From positions 1 through 21,328 of IMG/VR virus record IMGVR_UViG_3300041409_000823: a stretch of DNA of 21,328 nt; one strand, written 5' to 3'. The stretch's first letter is position 1; every line of letters begins with the position of its first letter. Position numbers and translations under genes: made by a program. Below the pieces are notes generated by a model. It was not told the origin of the DNA. It searched no databases and saw nothing but the letters and a program-made list of their open reading frames with translations. This DNA comes from a virus. Positions 7,197-12,921 of this stretch are shown piece by piece.

Positions 7197-8701
7197 GCCA
7201 CCTTGTAACCGTCGTCGTCCTCGCCGCCGCCGAACGCCTTCTCCCACGGATCAACCGGCTTCTCAGCCGGCCGAGGACCAGGCGGGGGCATCAACACGTC
7301 GAGCAGCTGCCCAACCAGCCCAAGAGCATCGACCTGATCGTCGTGCTTGCCAGCCGGAAACGATAGCAACTCCGCCTCCAGATCAGCCCGCCACGGAGCA
7401 TCCGCCGGCACATAGAGTCCACAAAGCGCGATCCGACCACGGATCGACTGCGCCCGGACCGACTTGTCGCCGCGCGTCGGAAACGACGTCCGCGCCACAA
7501 ACGCCTTCCGCTCGAGAGACCGCTTGTCTATCCAGGGACCAATCCCGGATTTGATCTGGCCCAACTCCTCCGCCCACCCCATCGGCTTCCACGCGATAAC
7601 CAGGTCGCAGAAACGCTCGACCCAAACATCGGACGACGTCTGCCCGCGCCAAAGATCGACCACATACAGCCGATCCTCCGCGTCGAGCCCAATGACCACA
7701 TGCACGGTGTAATCGCCGCCGTCCTTGGTGACCGCATAGTCCGAGCCGCCCATGAGCCGCAGCGCCGAGCGCGGAGGCAACGTCGGCACCGACCGCAGCC
7801 ACTCGCGCTGGAAATAGTCGCCCGAGTCAGGGACTGGCCTCTGCTGGTATTGAGACGACCACTCCCGCCCTGCGCCACGACCCGACAGCCCCGCTTTGAT
7901 CTCCGGCAGCTCCGCGCCGAACCCGTACTCGTCATCCGACCAGAGCCAGTCGCCCGGAGCGCGGCCGAGCGGATCGTTGGCCTCCGCCTCCGCCGGCAAC
8001 GAAAGCACCCGCCAGCGATGCGCCTCGGTCCGGAGCAGCTCGCCGCCGAGATCCGCCTCGTGCCAGCGGGTCATCATCAAGACGATCGCCGCCCTGGGAA
8101 CGAGCCGCCGCTCCAGGTCGCCGTTATACCAATCCCAGACCTGTTTGCGGTCGGTCGGACTGTCCGCCGCCGCCCGTCCTTTCACCGGATCATCGATAAT
8201 CGCGTAATTGGCACGGAACCCCGGAATGGCACCGCGAACGCCCGCCGCGAGGTAAGCGCCGCCGTTCGTCGTATACCAGCGACCAACCGCCCGGGTGCGA
8301 AGCCCATACCCCAGCGTCGGCGCGAATTCGCTGACAAAGCCCTGCACCTTGCCGGAGAAATCCTCCGCCAACTCGGATGTGTGCGACGCGCCGATGAGCC
8401 GGACGTTCTTGCGCCGCGCCAGCAGCCACGTCGAAAACAGGATGGTCGCATACATCGACTTGGCGGAGCCCGGCGGCATGTTGATCATCAAGCGATCGAC
8501 GAGACCGTCCGCGACCGCCTGCAACTCCGCGATGAGCAACCGATGGTGCGCTGCCGGCTCCAACCCGAGCGGCCGCAGAGCCCGCCTGCACCACGCCAGA
8601 AAGGACCGCCGGCATTCCCGGCGTTCCTGGATCTTTTCTAAAAGCGCCTGCTCCAGGTCGCGTTCAGAGCGCGCGAGAACGCGCGTGCCGCCATCTGGCA
8701 T
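7193..8701 (-). CDS. terL: Terminase large subunit
   Basis: The packaging motor ATPase and headful nuclease. The 502-residue protein has a Walker A variant MPPGSAKS (residues 75-82), RLIGASHTSELAEDF (101-115) typical of the adenine and coupling region, and YAIIDDP (166-172) as the Walker B-like segment with acidic pair. The C-terminal RNase H-like nuclease shows its first aspartate in GGSDYAVTKDGGDYT (D321) and a further acidic cluster HDDQVDALG (D454, D455, D458). Length and order match the terminase family whose nuclease ends in DQVDAL. The ATG at 8701 has GAGG about 7 bases upstream. It overlaps the convergent small gene ending at 7196. A short ORF and a promoter candidate lie upstream at 8715-8975. 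Confidence 0.96.
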   Translation of the reverse strand: MPDGGTRVLARSERDLEQALLEKIQERRECRRSFLAWCRRALRPLGLEPAAHHRLLIAELQAVADGLVDRLMINMPPGSAKSMYATILFSTWLLARRKNVRLIGASHTSELAEDFSGKVQGFVSEFAPTLGYGLRTRAVGRWYTTNGGAYLAAGVRGAIPGFRANYAIIDDPVKGRAAADSPTDRKQVWDWYNGDLERRLVPRAAIVLMMTRWHEADLGGELLRTEAHRWRVLSLPAEAEANDPLGRAPGDWLWSDDEYGFGAELPEIKAGLSGRGAGREWSSQYQQRPVPDSGDYFQREWLRSVPTLPPRSALRLMGGSDYAVTKDGGDYTVHVVIGLDAEDRLYVVDLWRGQTSSDVWVERFCDLVIAWKPMGWAEELGQIKSGIGPWIDKRSLERKAFVARTSFPTRGDKSVRAQSIRGRIALCGLYVPADAPWRADLEAELLSFPAGKHDDQVDALGLVGQLLDVLMPPPGPRPAEKPVDPWEKAFGGGEDDDGYKVA

Positions 8702-8714
8702 GCAGCCTCATTGA

Positions 8715-8915
8715 TCAGCAGCTGTCGATCCAGTCTTGATCCCGTTGCGGCATGGAACCGACGACGCGCTCCCGATCGATCGCGTCAGCAAGCGAACGGA
8801 GCGAACGCTCCAGCACGCCGACGCTACCCGGAAACAACACCGCCGGAACCCGACCAGCGAGCGGAACGACCGGCACCGCCGCGCCAGAAGCGCGGAATAT
8901 TCGGGACCAGGACAT
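8715..8915 (-). CDS. Possible 66-aa protein upstream of terminase
   Basis: The frame starts at ATG 8915 (MSWSRIFRASGAAVPVVPLA), with a weak ribosome-binding site, and ends 13 bases before the terminase start. The first half is hydrophobic and Gly/Pro-rich (RVPAVLFPGSVG), the second half is an amphipathic helix (LERSLRSLADAIDRERVV) ending QDWIDSC. The start lies at the edge of an inverted repeat (8918-8939) and just behind a possible promoter, so the message could be nearly leaderless. Another frame in this segment (start 8950) reads Cys/Arg-rich and looks non-coding. Position in the leftward packaging operon is the main argument for it being real. Confidence 0.4.
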   Translation of the reverse strand: MSWSRIFRASGAAVPVVPLAGRVPAVLFPGSVGVLERSLRSLADAIDRERVVGSMPQRDQDWIDSC

Positions 8916-8917
8916 AC

Positions 8918-8939
8918 CGCGAACATATCACTGTTCGCG
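8918..8939. promoter_or_regulatory. Inverted repeat over a possible leftward promoter
   Basis: The perfect inverted repeat is CGCGAAC, 8 bases, GTTCGCG. On the minus strand it covers the spacer and -10 of a possible promoter, TTGATA, 17 bases, TATGTT. That is the layout of an operator. The transcript would start at or very near the ATG at 8915. It differs from the alphaproteobacterial LexA site (GTTC-N7-GTTC direct repeat). Confidence 0.4.
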
Positions 8940-8960
8940 TTTCGTATCAACGCAAGTCAC

Positions 8961-8975
8961 GAGATTATAACAGCG
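8961..8975 (-). promoter_or_regulatory. Extended -10 promoter candidate for packaging genes
   Basis: On the minus strand the sequence reads TGTTATAAT: a consensus TATAAT at 8969-8964 with the TG of an extended -10 element. No good -35 is visible at 16-18 bases. It lies in the gap after the gene ending at 8988 and would drive the 8715 ORF and large terminase leftward. Confidence 0.45.
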
Positions 8976-8987
8976 AAAACGCCGAAT

Positions 8988-9437
8988 TTAGCGCTTCGTT
9001 ATCAGCGTCGCCTGGAACTTATGCGGCGCCCGCGTGGCGACCGTGTTGGCCGCCACCAGCCGTGCAACGACCTTCGCGGAAATGCCCGATTTCTCCATCG
9101 CGGCACCGAGCCCAACCGGATCAACCCGCGTCTGCGGCGTGCCCACCTGCACCGCGATCTCGACCAACTCCCCGGCGTAGATAAGCGAGTTGGTGCCCTC
9201 CTCCAGCGGCTCCTTTTCGTGGTCGAAGATTACGCCAGCGCGGATTGCCCGCTCCGCTGCCTTCTTCTTCCGCGCCTCGGCGATCCGGAGCAGATGCGTG
9301 GCCACGAACAGCTCCCAGGCGATCGGCTCCAGGTTCTTCCGCGCCTTCGGCATAACGGTCGCGCCGACGTTGCCGATTTCCGCGAACGCGGTGTTGAGCG
9401 CCGCGATCATCGCGTTGGCGCGTTTGAGGTCGAACAT
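8988..9437 (-). CDS. Hypothetical phage protein, 149 aa
   Basis: ATG 9437 is chosen because GGAG lies 8 bases upstream; a longer frame from 9563 reads across the divergent zinc-ribbon gene. The protein starts MFDLKRANAMIAALNTAFAE and is largely helical with a lysine/alanine-rich middle (LLRIAEARKKKAAERAIRAG). The C-terminal part AMEKSGISAKVVARLVAANT could be a helix-turn-helix-like or coiled region. No known family was recognised. It lies between the small and large terminase genes on the same strand, with a rightward island on its right side and a 72-base divergent gap to the gene at 9510. Confidence 0.7.
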   Translation of the reverse strand: MFDLKRANAMIAALNTAFAEIGNVGATVMPKARKNLEPIAWELFVATHLLRIAEARKKKAAERAIRAGVIFDHEKEPLEEGTNSLIYAGELVEIAVQVGTPQTRVDPVGLGAAMEKSGISAKVVARLVAANTVATRAPHKFQATLITKR

Positions 9438-9457
9438 GGGGACTCCGGTGAGCAGGA

Positions 9458-9463
9458 TTGACG
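9458..9463 (+). promoter_or_regulatory. TTGACG, -35-like element before rightward island
   Basis: TTGACG sits 52 bases upstream of the 9510 start. The hexamer 17 bases further on is a poor -10. TTGA(C/A)-type hexamers also lie 62-85 bases before the starts at 729 (667-672), 10737 (10652-10657) and 12939 (12874-12879), which is why it is listed. Confidence 0.25.
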
Positions 9464-9509
9464 ACGACTCGCGATCCGCCAACGGTCGCGAACCGAAGGA
9501 GGAACCAGC

Positions 9510-9692
9510 ATGCGTGAATTCGACTGCCCGGACTGCGGCTACCACGTCCACAGCTTCGTCCACGAACCAAACGGACCAGCGCCAGAGCGCTGCGTCTGCT
9601 GCCAGTGGCTGCGCGATAAGGTCACAGACGAAGCCGAGCGGGAGCGCCTGCGCCGCCTCTTGACGCCGGCGCAGGCGGAGACCTCTCGATGA
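9510..9692 (+). CDS. Small zinc-ribbon protein, 60 aa
   Basis: The sequence is MREFDCPDCGYHVHSFVHEP followed by a second pair, CVCCQWLRDK (residues 28-31), a compact zinc ribbon, then a charged helix EAERERLRRLLTP. Small MREFDCPDCG-type proteins are frequent in alphaproteobacterial phages but have no assigned function. The start is fixed by CCGAAGGAGGAACCAGC directly upstream, a variant of the start-associated motif with a full AGGAGG. It opens a three-gene rightward island and is divergent from the gene at 9437. Confidence 0.8.
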   Translation: MREFDCPDCGYHVHSFVHEPNGPAPERCVCCQWLRDKVTDEAERERLRRLLTPAQAETSR

Positions 9693-9871
9693 GCAGCAAC
9701 GAGCGCGTGATCACCGAGCGCCAGGGGACCAAAGTCCGAATCCTGATTGAGTGCCGGGACGAATACCACGCGATCAAAATCTACGACGAGCTGACCCGCA
9801 GCGCCGAAATGGGCACCATCTGCATCCATTTCGCAAACAAACCGACCAAGGAACCACCATGCCAACCCTGA
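9689..9871 (+). CDS. Small alpha/beta protein, 60 aa
   Basis: The ATG at 9689 overlaps the preceding stop by four bases (ATGA). The protein reads MSSNERVITERQGTKVRILI, ECRDEYHAIKIYDELTRSAE, MGTICIHFANKPTKEPPCQP: two strands around one helix. The final KEPP codons contain AAGGAACCACC, which is the ribosome-binding motif of the next gene at 9859, so the two genes overlap by 13 bases. No known family was recognised. Confidence 0.75.
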   Translation: MSSNERVITERQGTKVRILIECRDEYHAIKIYDELTRSAEMGTICIHFANKPTKEPPCQP

Positions 9872-10134
9872 ACAAGCAATACGGCAAGGTGCCAGATCCG
9901 GAGAAGCGGATCGAAATGCTCTACCTCTGGATCGCGATCCACCCGAACGGAGCCGAAGGCATCATCGCCGCCGACCTCGAGGTCATGCCCGGAGAGATCC
10001 GACACACCCCGCTAATGAACAGCCGCCGGGACGGCGCGGAGGCTATGCGATCCATCGCCCTCGGTCTCGGCGCGGCCTCCGATCCGCCGGTCCGCGTAGA
10101 ACTACGCGCGTTCGCCCGCGTAGATACCCAGTGA
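9859..10134 (+). CDS. Small phage protein, 91 aa
   Basis: The ATG at 9859 sits directly after CCAAGGAACCACC, and the same bases encode the end of the previous gene. The protein begins MPTLNKQYGKVPDPEKRIEM and contains LYLWIAIHPNGAEGIIAADL, then GAEAMRSIALGLG. No catalytic motif is visible. The gene ends one base before the convergent small-terminase candidate (10136). I do not recognise a named domain; the composition and length are those of an accessory phage protein. Confidence 0.75.
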   Translation: MPTLNKQYGKVPDPEKRIEMLYLWIAIHPNGAEGIIAADLEVMPGEIRHTPLMNSRRDGAEAMRSIALGLGAASDPPVRVELRAFARVDTQ

Positions 10135-10135
10135 C

Positions 10136-10618
10136 CTAAGACCGCGACCGCCGGGCCGCGGCCCGGCTCCGCAACTTCACCAGCCGCGCCTCAATCTGCG
10201 CATCCGACAAACTGTCGATGTCGGAATCATCGATACCGCCATCGGCAATCACCAGACGCTCGCTTTCGACCCAACCATGCGTCGACAGATAGTAGATTGC
10301 GGCCTTCAAATTGCCCGCCCGCGCCTGCGAGACCACCTTCCCGGCGATCTCCGCCTTTACCCGCGCGTACGTCGTATCCAACTCGCGCCGGTACGCCTTC
10401 CGCAGCGTCGGCGCCGAGATGTTCATCACCTCGGCGATCTGATCCTGATCAAGATCCGCCAGCACCAGCAGCGTGACCTGATTGCGCCCCTCCTGAGTCG
10501 CGAGGTATTTCGGACGCCCACGACGAGGCGGAGCTGGGGCGGCCTTCCGAGCCGGAGGCGCGGATTTGCCCGCGCTTTTCATCGGACGAGCGGGACGGAT
10601 TGCCGGTTTCGTTGCCAT
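10136..10618 (-). CDS. Probable terminase small subunit (HTH protein)
   Basis: This 160-residue protein has a basic Ala/Pro-rich tail (residues 1-35), then GRPKYLATQEGRNQVTLLVL, ADLDQDQIAEVMNISAPTLR and KAYRRELDTTYARVKAEIAG, a helix-turn-helix with recognition helix around NISAPTLRKAYR. It is followed by KVVSQARAGNLKAAIYYLST HGW, a helical block common in phage HTH proteins next to terminase. Position at the head of the leftward packaging genes supports recognition of pac or cos DNA; this is inference, and a transcription regulator is the alternative. There is no clear ribosome-binding site before ATG 10618. Confidence 0.7.
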   Translation of the reverse strand: MATKPAIRPARPMKSAGKSAPPARKAAPAPPRRGRPKYLATQEGRNQVTLLVLADLDQDQIAEVMNISAPTLRKAYRRELDTTYARVKAEIAGKVVSQARAGNLKAAIYYLSTHGWVESERLVIADGGIDDSDIDSLSDAQIEARLVKLRSRAAARRSRS

Positions 10619-10641
10619 TGTGGAATTGGTGCTATTTCAGT

Positions 10642-10675
10642 CCGAATTCGGTTGAACGTTGATGCGGATTAGACG
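10642..10675 (+). promoter_or_regulatory. Divergent control region upstream of cassette copy 1
   Basis: The gap between 10618 and 10737 has a 10-base palindrome CCGAATTCGG (10642-10651), a -35-like TTGAAC (10652-10657) and CGGATTAGACG (10665-10675), the last identical to 11 bases of repeat 1 at 20988-20998. CCGA-type bases 10642-10658 match 12864-12880 at 14 of 17 positions, so both cassette copies have a similar element upstream. Confidence 0.4.
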
Positions 10676-10719
10676 ATGTGTGCGTCAAGGCAGGCACGAC
10701 GCCGCGCCCACAGACACCA

Positions 10720-10985
10720 ACCGAAGGAACCACCCGATGACCGAGCGCGACACTCACGGCAACATCCTCTCCACCGCCGCCATCAACGCCCGCGACCACG
10801 CGCGCGCCGCGCGCGCCAACACCCTCACCGCCTACCGGATCGCCCGCGAGGCCCGCGACGCGGCCCTCGCCACCGGCGCCACTGAGGCGGCCGCGGAGGC
10901 CGCCGGGAAGGCCGCCGCCGAAAGGTGGTGGAACGAGTGACCACCACCGCCTGCCCAAACGTCAGACCCCAACCGAAGGAACCAC
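10720..10985 (+). repeat. 266-bp direct repeat, copy 1 (gene cassette)
   Basis: These 266 bases match 12922-13187 except for three substitutions (C/T at Leu, G/A at Gly codons, A/T after the stop). The repeat begins and ends with the 13-base motif CCGAAGGAACCAC (10721-10733 and 10973-10985), so a complete gene plus the ribosome-binding site of the next gene is duplicated. Confidence 0.97.
10737..10940 (+). CDS. Duplicated Ala-rich 67-aa protein, copy 1
   Basis: The start ATG at 10737 follows CCGAAGGAACCACCCG. The protein reads MTERDTHGNILSTAAINARD, then HARAARANTLTAYRIAREAR, then DAALATGATEAAAEAAGKAA and AERWWNE: one long Ala-rich helix with a conserved polar start and a Trp pair at the end. 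The second copy at 12939 encodes exactly the same protein although the DNA differs at two silent sites, which suggests selection on the protein or a recent duplication. Function unknown; no membrane span or enzyme motif. Confidence 0.8.
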   Translation: MTERDTHGNILSTAAINARDHARAARANTLTAYRIAREARDAALATGATEAAAEAAGKAAAERWWNE

Positions 10986-10989
10986 GCAG

Positions 10990-11865
10990 ATGAAACCGAC
11001 CAAGCCGATCGACCTGATCGAGAGCCTGCCAATGACCGACCTCGTCCGCATCCACAACACGCTGACCGCGAACAAGGTCCGCAAATTCGAAAACCGGACC
11101 AAGGCCGCCCGCCGGATCAACGACCTGCTGAAAGGCCAGAAGCTCTGGTTTGAGCAGGCCGCCGCCGCCGCCGGCGTGATCACGACCGAGGAAGCCGAGG
11201 CGCGGATCAAGGAGATCCAGGAGATGGAGGCGAAGCTGGCCGACGACGGGTGGAACGACCCACTGCCTCCCGGCAGCAAGGGACGCGGCCAGGCCGCGCC
11301 GCAGGAGAACCCGGACCCGACCGACCCGATCCACGAGGACGAGCCGACCGAGCAGGAGCAGCAGGCCGAGCAGACCCGCCAGGAGGCCGAGGACGAGCCC
11401 GGCGAGGACGAACACCTGGCAGAGCTGGTGGCCAACTCGGAGCGGCGCGAGGCGGAGCAGGCACAAGCCGACCGCAAACCGCCCCAGCCGCTGCTGACCT
11501 ACCTCATGGTCCAGGTCACTACCCAGGAATGCACCGACCTGGGCAACAAGATCGCCACCCTGCTCCGCCGGCCAGTAACCATCATGGACGGCCGCACCCA
11601 GCGCACCCTCGAGGTGATCGAGCCGCCGGCGAGGAAACCCGCCGCCCGCGAGAACGGCATGACGGTCAACCAGCGTAAGATCATCGAACTCTGCGAGCGC
11701 CCCGAAGGCGCCACAGGAAAGGAACTGGCCGAAGGCTGCGGATGGCCCAGTATCGCCGCACGCGCCACCTGCCAGAAGCTCGCCGATCGGTTCGGATACA
11801 CCCTGACCGAGAAGCCCAAGACCGCCGGACGCGGGATCAGCTTCTACCTGACCCCCGAGACCTGA
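10990..11865 (+). CDS. DUF3489-like winged-helix protein
   Basis: A 291-residue protein in three parts. The N-terminus (residues 14-60) has MTDLVRIHNTLTANKVRKFE NRTKAARRI, the short domain often found with DUF3489. A long Glu/Gln/Asp-rich linker follows (about residues 78-160). The C-terminus (about residues 222-291) reads MTVNQRKIIELCERPEGATG, KELAEGCGWPSIAARATCQK, LADRFGYTLTEKPKTAGRGI and matches the DUF3489 winged helix (RPEGAT then a helix-turn-helix with GW). It is likely a DNA-binding regulator; the target is unknown. The start follows CCGAAGGAACCACGCAG. It lies just right of cassette copy 1 and is followed by a terminator-like hairpin. Confidence 0.8.
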   Translation: MKPTKPIDLIESLPMTDLVRIHNTLTANKVRKFENRTKAARRINDLLKGQKLWFEQAAAAAGVITTEEAEARIKEIQEMEAKLADDGWNDPLPPGSKGRGQAAPQENPDPTDPIHEDEPTEQEQQAEQTRQEAEDEPGEDEHLAELVANSERREAEQAQADRKPPQPLLTYLMVQVTTQECTDLGNKIATLLRRPVTIMDGRTQRTLEVIEPPARKPAARENGMTVNQRKIIELCERPEGATGKELAEGCGWPSIAARATCQKLADRFGYTLTEKPKTAGRGISFYLTPET

Positions 11866-11872
11866 GCGGACC

Positions 11873-11907
11873 AAGGCGCCGGCCGGACTGACCCAGCCGG
11901 CGCCTTT
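11873..11907 (+). terminator. Hairpin after the DUF3489-like gene
   Basis: The arms AAGGCGCCGGC (11873-11883) and GCCGGCGCCTT (11896-11906) pair perfectly over 11 bases with a 12-base loop, directly after the stop at 11865. Only three T residues follow, so it may be an attenuator or a weak intrinsic terminator. Confidence 0.6.
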
Positions 11908-11936
11908 CCGTCAACCGAGCAGAAGGAACCACCCAA

Positions 11937-12161
11937 ATGCCCACCGTCCTCATAACACGCGACGCCCTCGCCGCAATCCGCGGAATGGCGACCCTCGATT
12001 TCATCGACACCAGCTCGCCGGGCCCGGACGGCCTGCGGCGCATCCCGCTCGATCGCGACACCGTGGCCCGCCTCGCCAGCGCCGCGATGCCGGGCGAGAC
12101 CCTCTCCGACGTCGTGACCAGGCTGGCCGCCTACCGAGCATCCAACGGGAGAACGAACTGA
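11937..12161 (+). CDS. Small protein, possible ribbon-helix-helix regulator
   Basis: The ATG at 11937 follows CAGAAGGAACCACCCAA. The 74-residue protein reads MPTVLITRDALAAIRGMATL, DFIDTSSPGPDGLRRIPLDR, DTVARLASAAMPGETLSDVV. The segment from RRIPLDRDTVARL to PGETLSDVVTRL resembles the strand-helix-helix of VapB-type (DUF217-like) antitoxins, in which a conserved GES/TxSDV precedes the last helix. No toxin-like partner follows; the next gene, overlapping by one base, encodes a DUF7768-like protein. Assignment is therefore tentative. Confidence 0.7.
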   Translation: MPTVLITRDALAAIRGMATLDFIDTSSPGPDGLRRIPLDRDTVARLASAAMPGETLSDVVTRLAAYRASNGRTN

Positions 12162-12520
12162 TGCGCCGAGTGATCCTCGAAAGCCCGTATGCGGGCGAGA
12201 TCGCAGACAACATCCGATACGCCCGCGCCTGCGTCCGCGATTCCCTCCGACGCGGCGAGGCACCCATCGCCTCGCACCTGCTCTATACCCAGGAAGGCAT
12301 CCTCGACGACAACGACCCCGCCGAGCGCCAATGGGGGATCGAGGCAGGACTGGCATGGCGCGCGGTCGCGGAGGCGACCGTCGTCTACACCGACAGAGGC
12401 ATCTCCGATGGAATGCGGCACGGCATCAATGCCGCCGTCCAATCGGGCATCCCGGTCGAGATGCGCCAACTCGCCGACGTAGCCCACGTTCCAGCAGCCG
12501 AAGGCACCAAGAACGCCTGA
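12161..12520 (+). CDS. DUF7768-like protein
   Basis: The 119-residue protein starts MRRVILESPYAGEIADNIRY and continues ARACVRDSLRRGEAPIASHL, LYTQEGILDDNDPAERQWGI and EAGLAWRAVAEATVVYTDRG, ISDGMRHGINAAVQSGIPVE. This agrees with the DUF7768 family, which looks like a small Rossmann-type (SLOG or nucleoside deoxyribosyltransferase-like) fold: an N-terminal strand ending SPYAG, a central helix with GEAP.ASH, and a late GIS.GM..G.. motif. Binding of a nucleotide or nucleoside is likely by fold, but no reaction is proven. The start shares a base with the previous stop (TGATG). It lies between the two cassette copies next to the Tad2-like gene. Confidence 0.82.
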   Translation: MRRVILESPYAGEIADNIRYARACVRDSLRRGEAPIASHLLYTQEGILDDNDPAERQWGIEAGLAWRAVAEATVVYTDRGISDGMRHGINAAVQSGIPVEMRQLADVAHVPAAEGTKNA

Positions 12521-12534
12521 GACACCGACGCGCC

Positions 12535-12566
12535 CTGGCGGAGCGGGAAACACCCCGAGCCGCCAG
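12535..12566. terminator. Hairpin between convergent genes
   Basis: The structure is CTGGCGG (12535-12541) paired with CCGCCAG (12560-12566), then a symmetric AG/AG internal loop, then CGGG paired with CCCG around AAACAC. It sits between the convergent DUF7768-like and Tad2-like genes and could end transcription from both sides, although no T run is present. Confidence 0.45.
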
Positions 12567-12590
12567 AGGCCCGCCCAGGCCGCCGGACGC

Positions 12591-12833
12591 CTACAACGGA
12601 TCCGCCAACACCCAATCCCGCGCCAGCAGGTCAGTCTGCGAGCAGAGCCACGGAACGAGCGAACCATCGACCGTCTGCATCTGCACATACGGCAGCAGGT
12701 TAGCGTCGCCCCGATGCCAACCGGACACGAACGACAGCGACATTCCGCGACCGTTCCAGCCAGCCCGGCAGACCTTCCGGCCAGCCTGAAGCTCATCCAC
12801 GGCCCAACCGATCCCGTTCCCAGCGCCTGACAC
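12591..12833 (-). CDS. DUF2829 protein, Tad2-like (possible Thoeris anti-defence)
   Basis: DUF2829 is the fold of Tad2, a phage protein that traps the cyclic ADP-ribose-type signal of the Thoeris defence system. The 80-residue protein has the family's features: AVDELQAGRKVCRAGWNGRG (the conserved A.L..G..V.R.GWNG block), MSLSFVSGW, then LLPYVQMQTVDGSLVPWLCS and QTDLLARDWVL. GTG 12833 is preferred because GGAGG lies five bases upstream; another GTG at 12845 lacks a ribosome-binding site. It is the only leftward gene between the two direct repeat copies. Whether it binds a nucleotide signal, and which one, cannot be read from sequence. Confidence 0.85.
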   Translation of the reverse strand: MSGAGNGIGWAVDELQAGRKVCRAGWNGRGMSLSFVSGWHRGDANLLPYVQMQTVDGSLVPWLCSQTDLLARDWVLADPL

Positions 12834-12863
12834 TATGGCCTCCACATTTGATGCAAATTCGAT

Positions 12864-12880
12864 CCGATTTCAGTTGACCG
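12864..12880 (+). promoter_or_regulatory. Promoter-like element upstream of cassette copy 2
   Basis: This segment agrees at 14 of 17 bases with 10642-10658 upstream of copy 1 and contains TTGACC (12874-12879), a -35-like hexamer 65 bases before the start. No clear -10 follows. It lies outside the 266-bp repeat, so the similarity is separate evidence of shared regulation or of an older, diverged repeat end. Confidence 0.35.
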
Positions 12881-12921
12881 AAAAGTGAAAATCCTTCACA
12901 TAGGGAGCGCCAACCAGGCAC

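Noticed and set aside
7700-8641. 313-codon open frame on the plus strand
   Set aside because: It is antisense to large terminase, which has clear motifs throughout.
8918-8939. LexA box
   Set aside because: GAAC-N8-GTTC differs from both the Gram-positive inverted site (N4) and the alphaproteobacterial direct repeat (GTTC-N7-GTTC).
10825-11874. 349-codon open frame on the minus strand
   Set aside because: It mirrors the cassette and the DUF3489-like gene; Gly/Leu/Arg-rich antisense product without a ribosome-binding site.
11937-12520. Toxin-antitoxin pair
   Set aside because: The first product looks somewhat like an RHH antitoxin, but the second is a DUF7768-like protein without toxin features.
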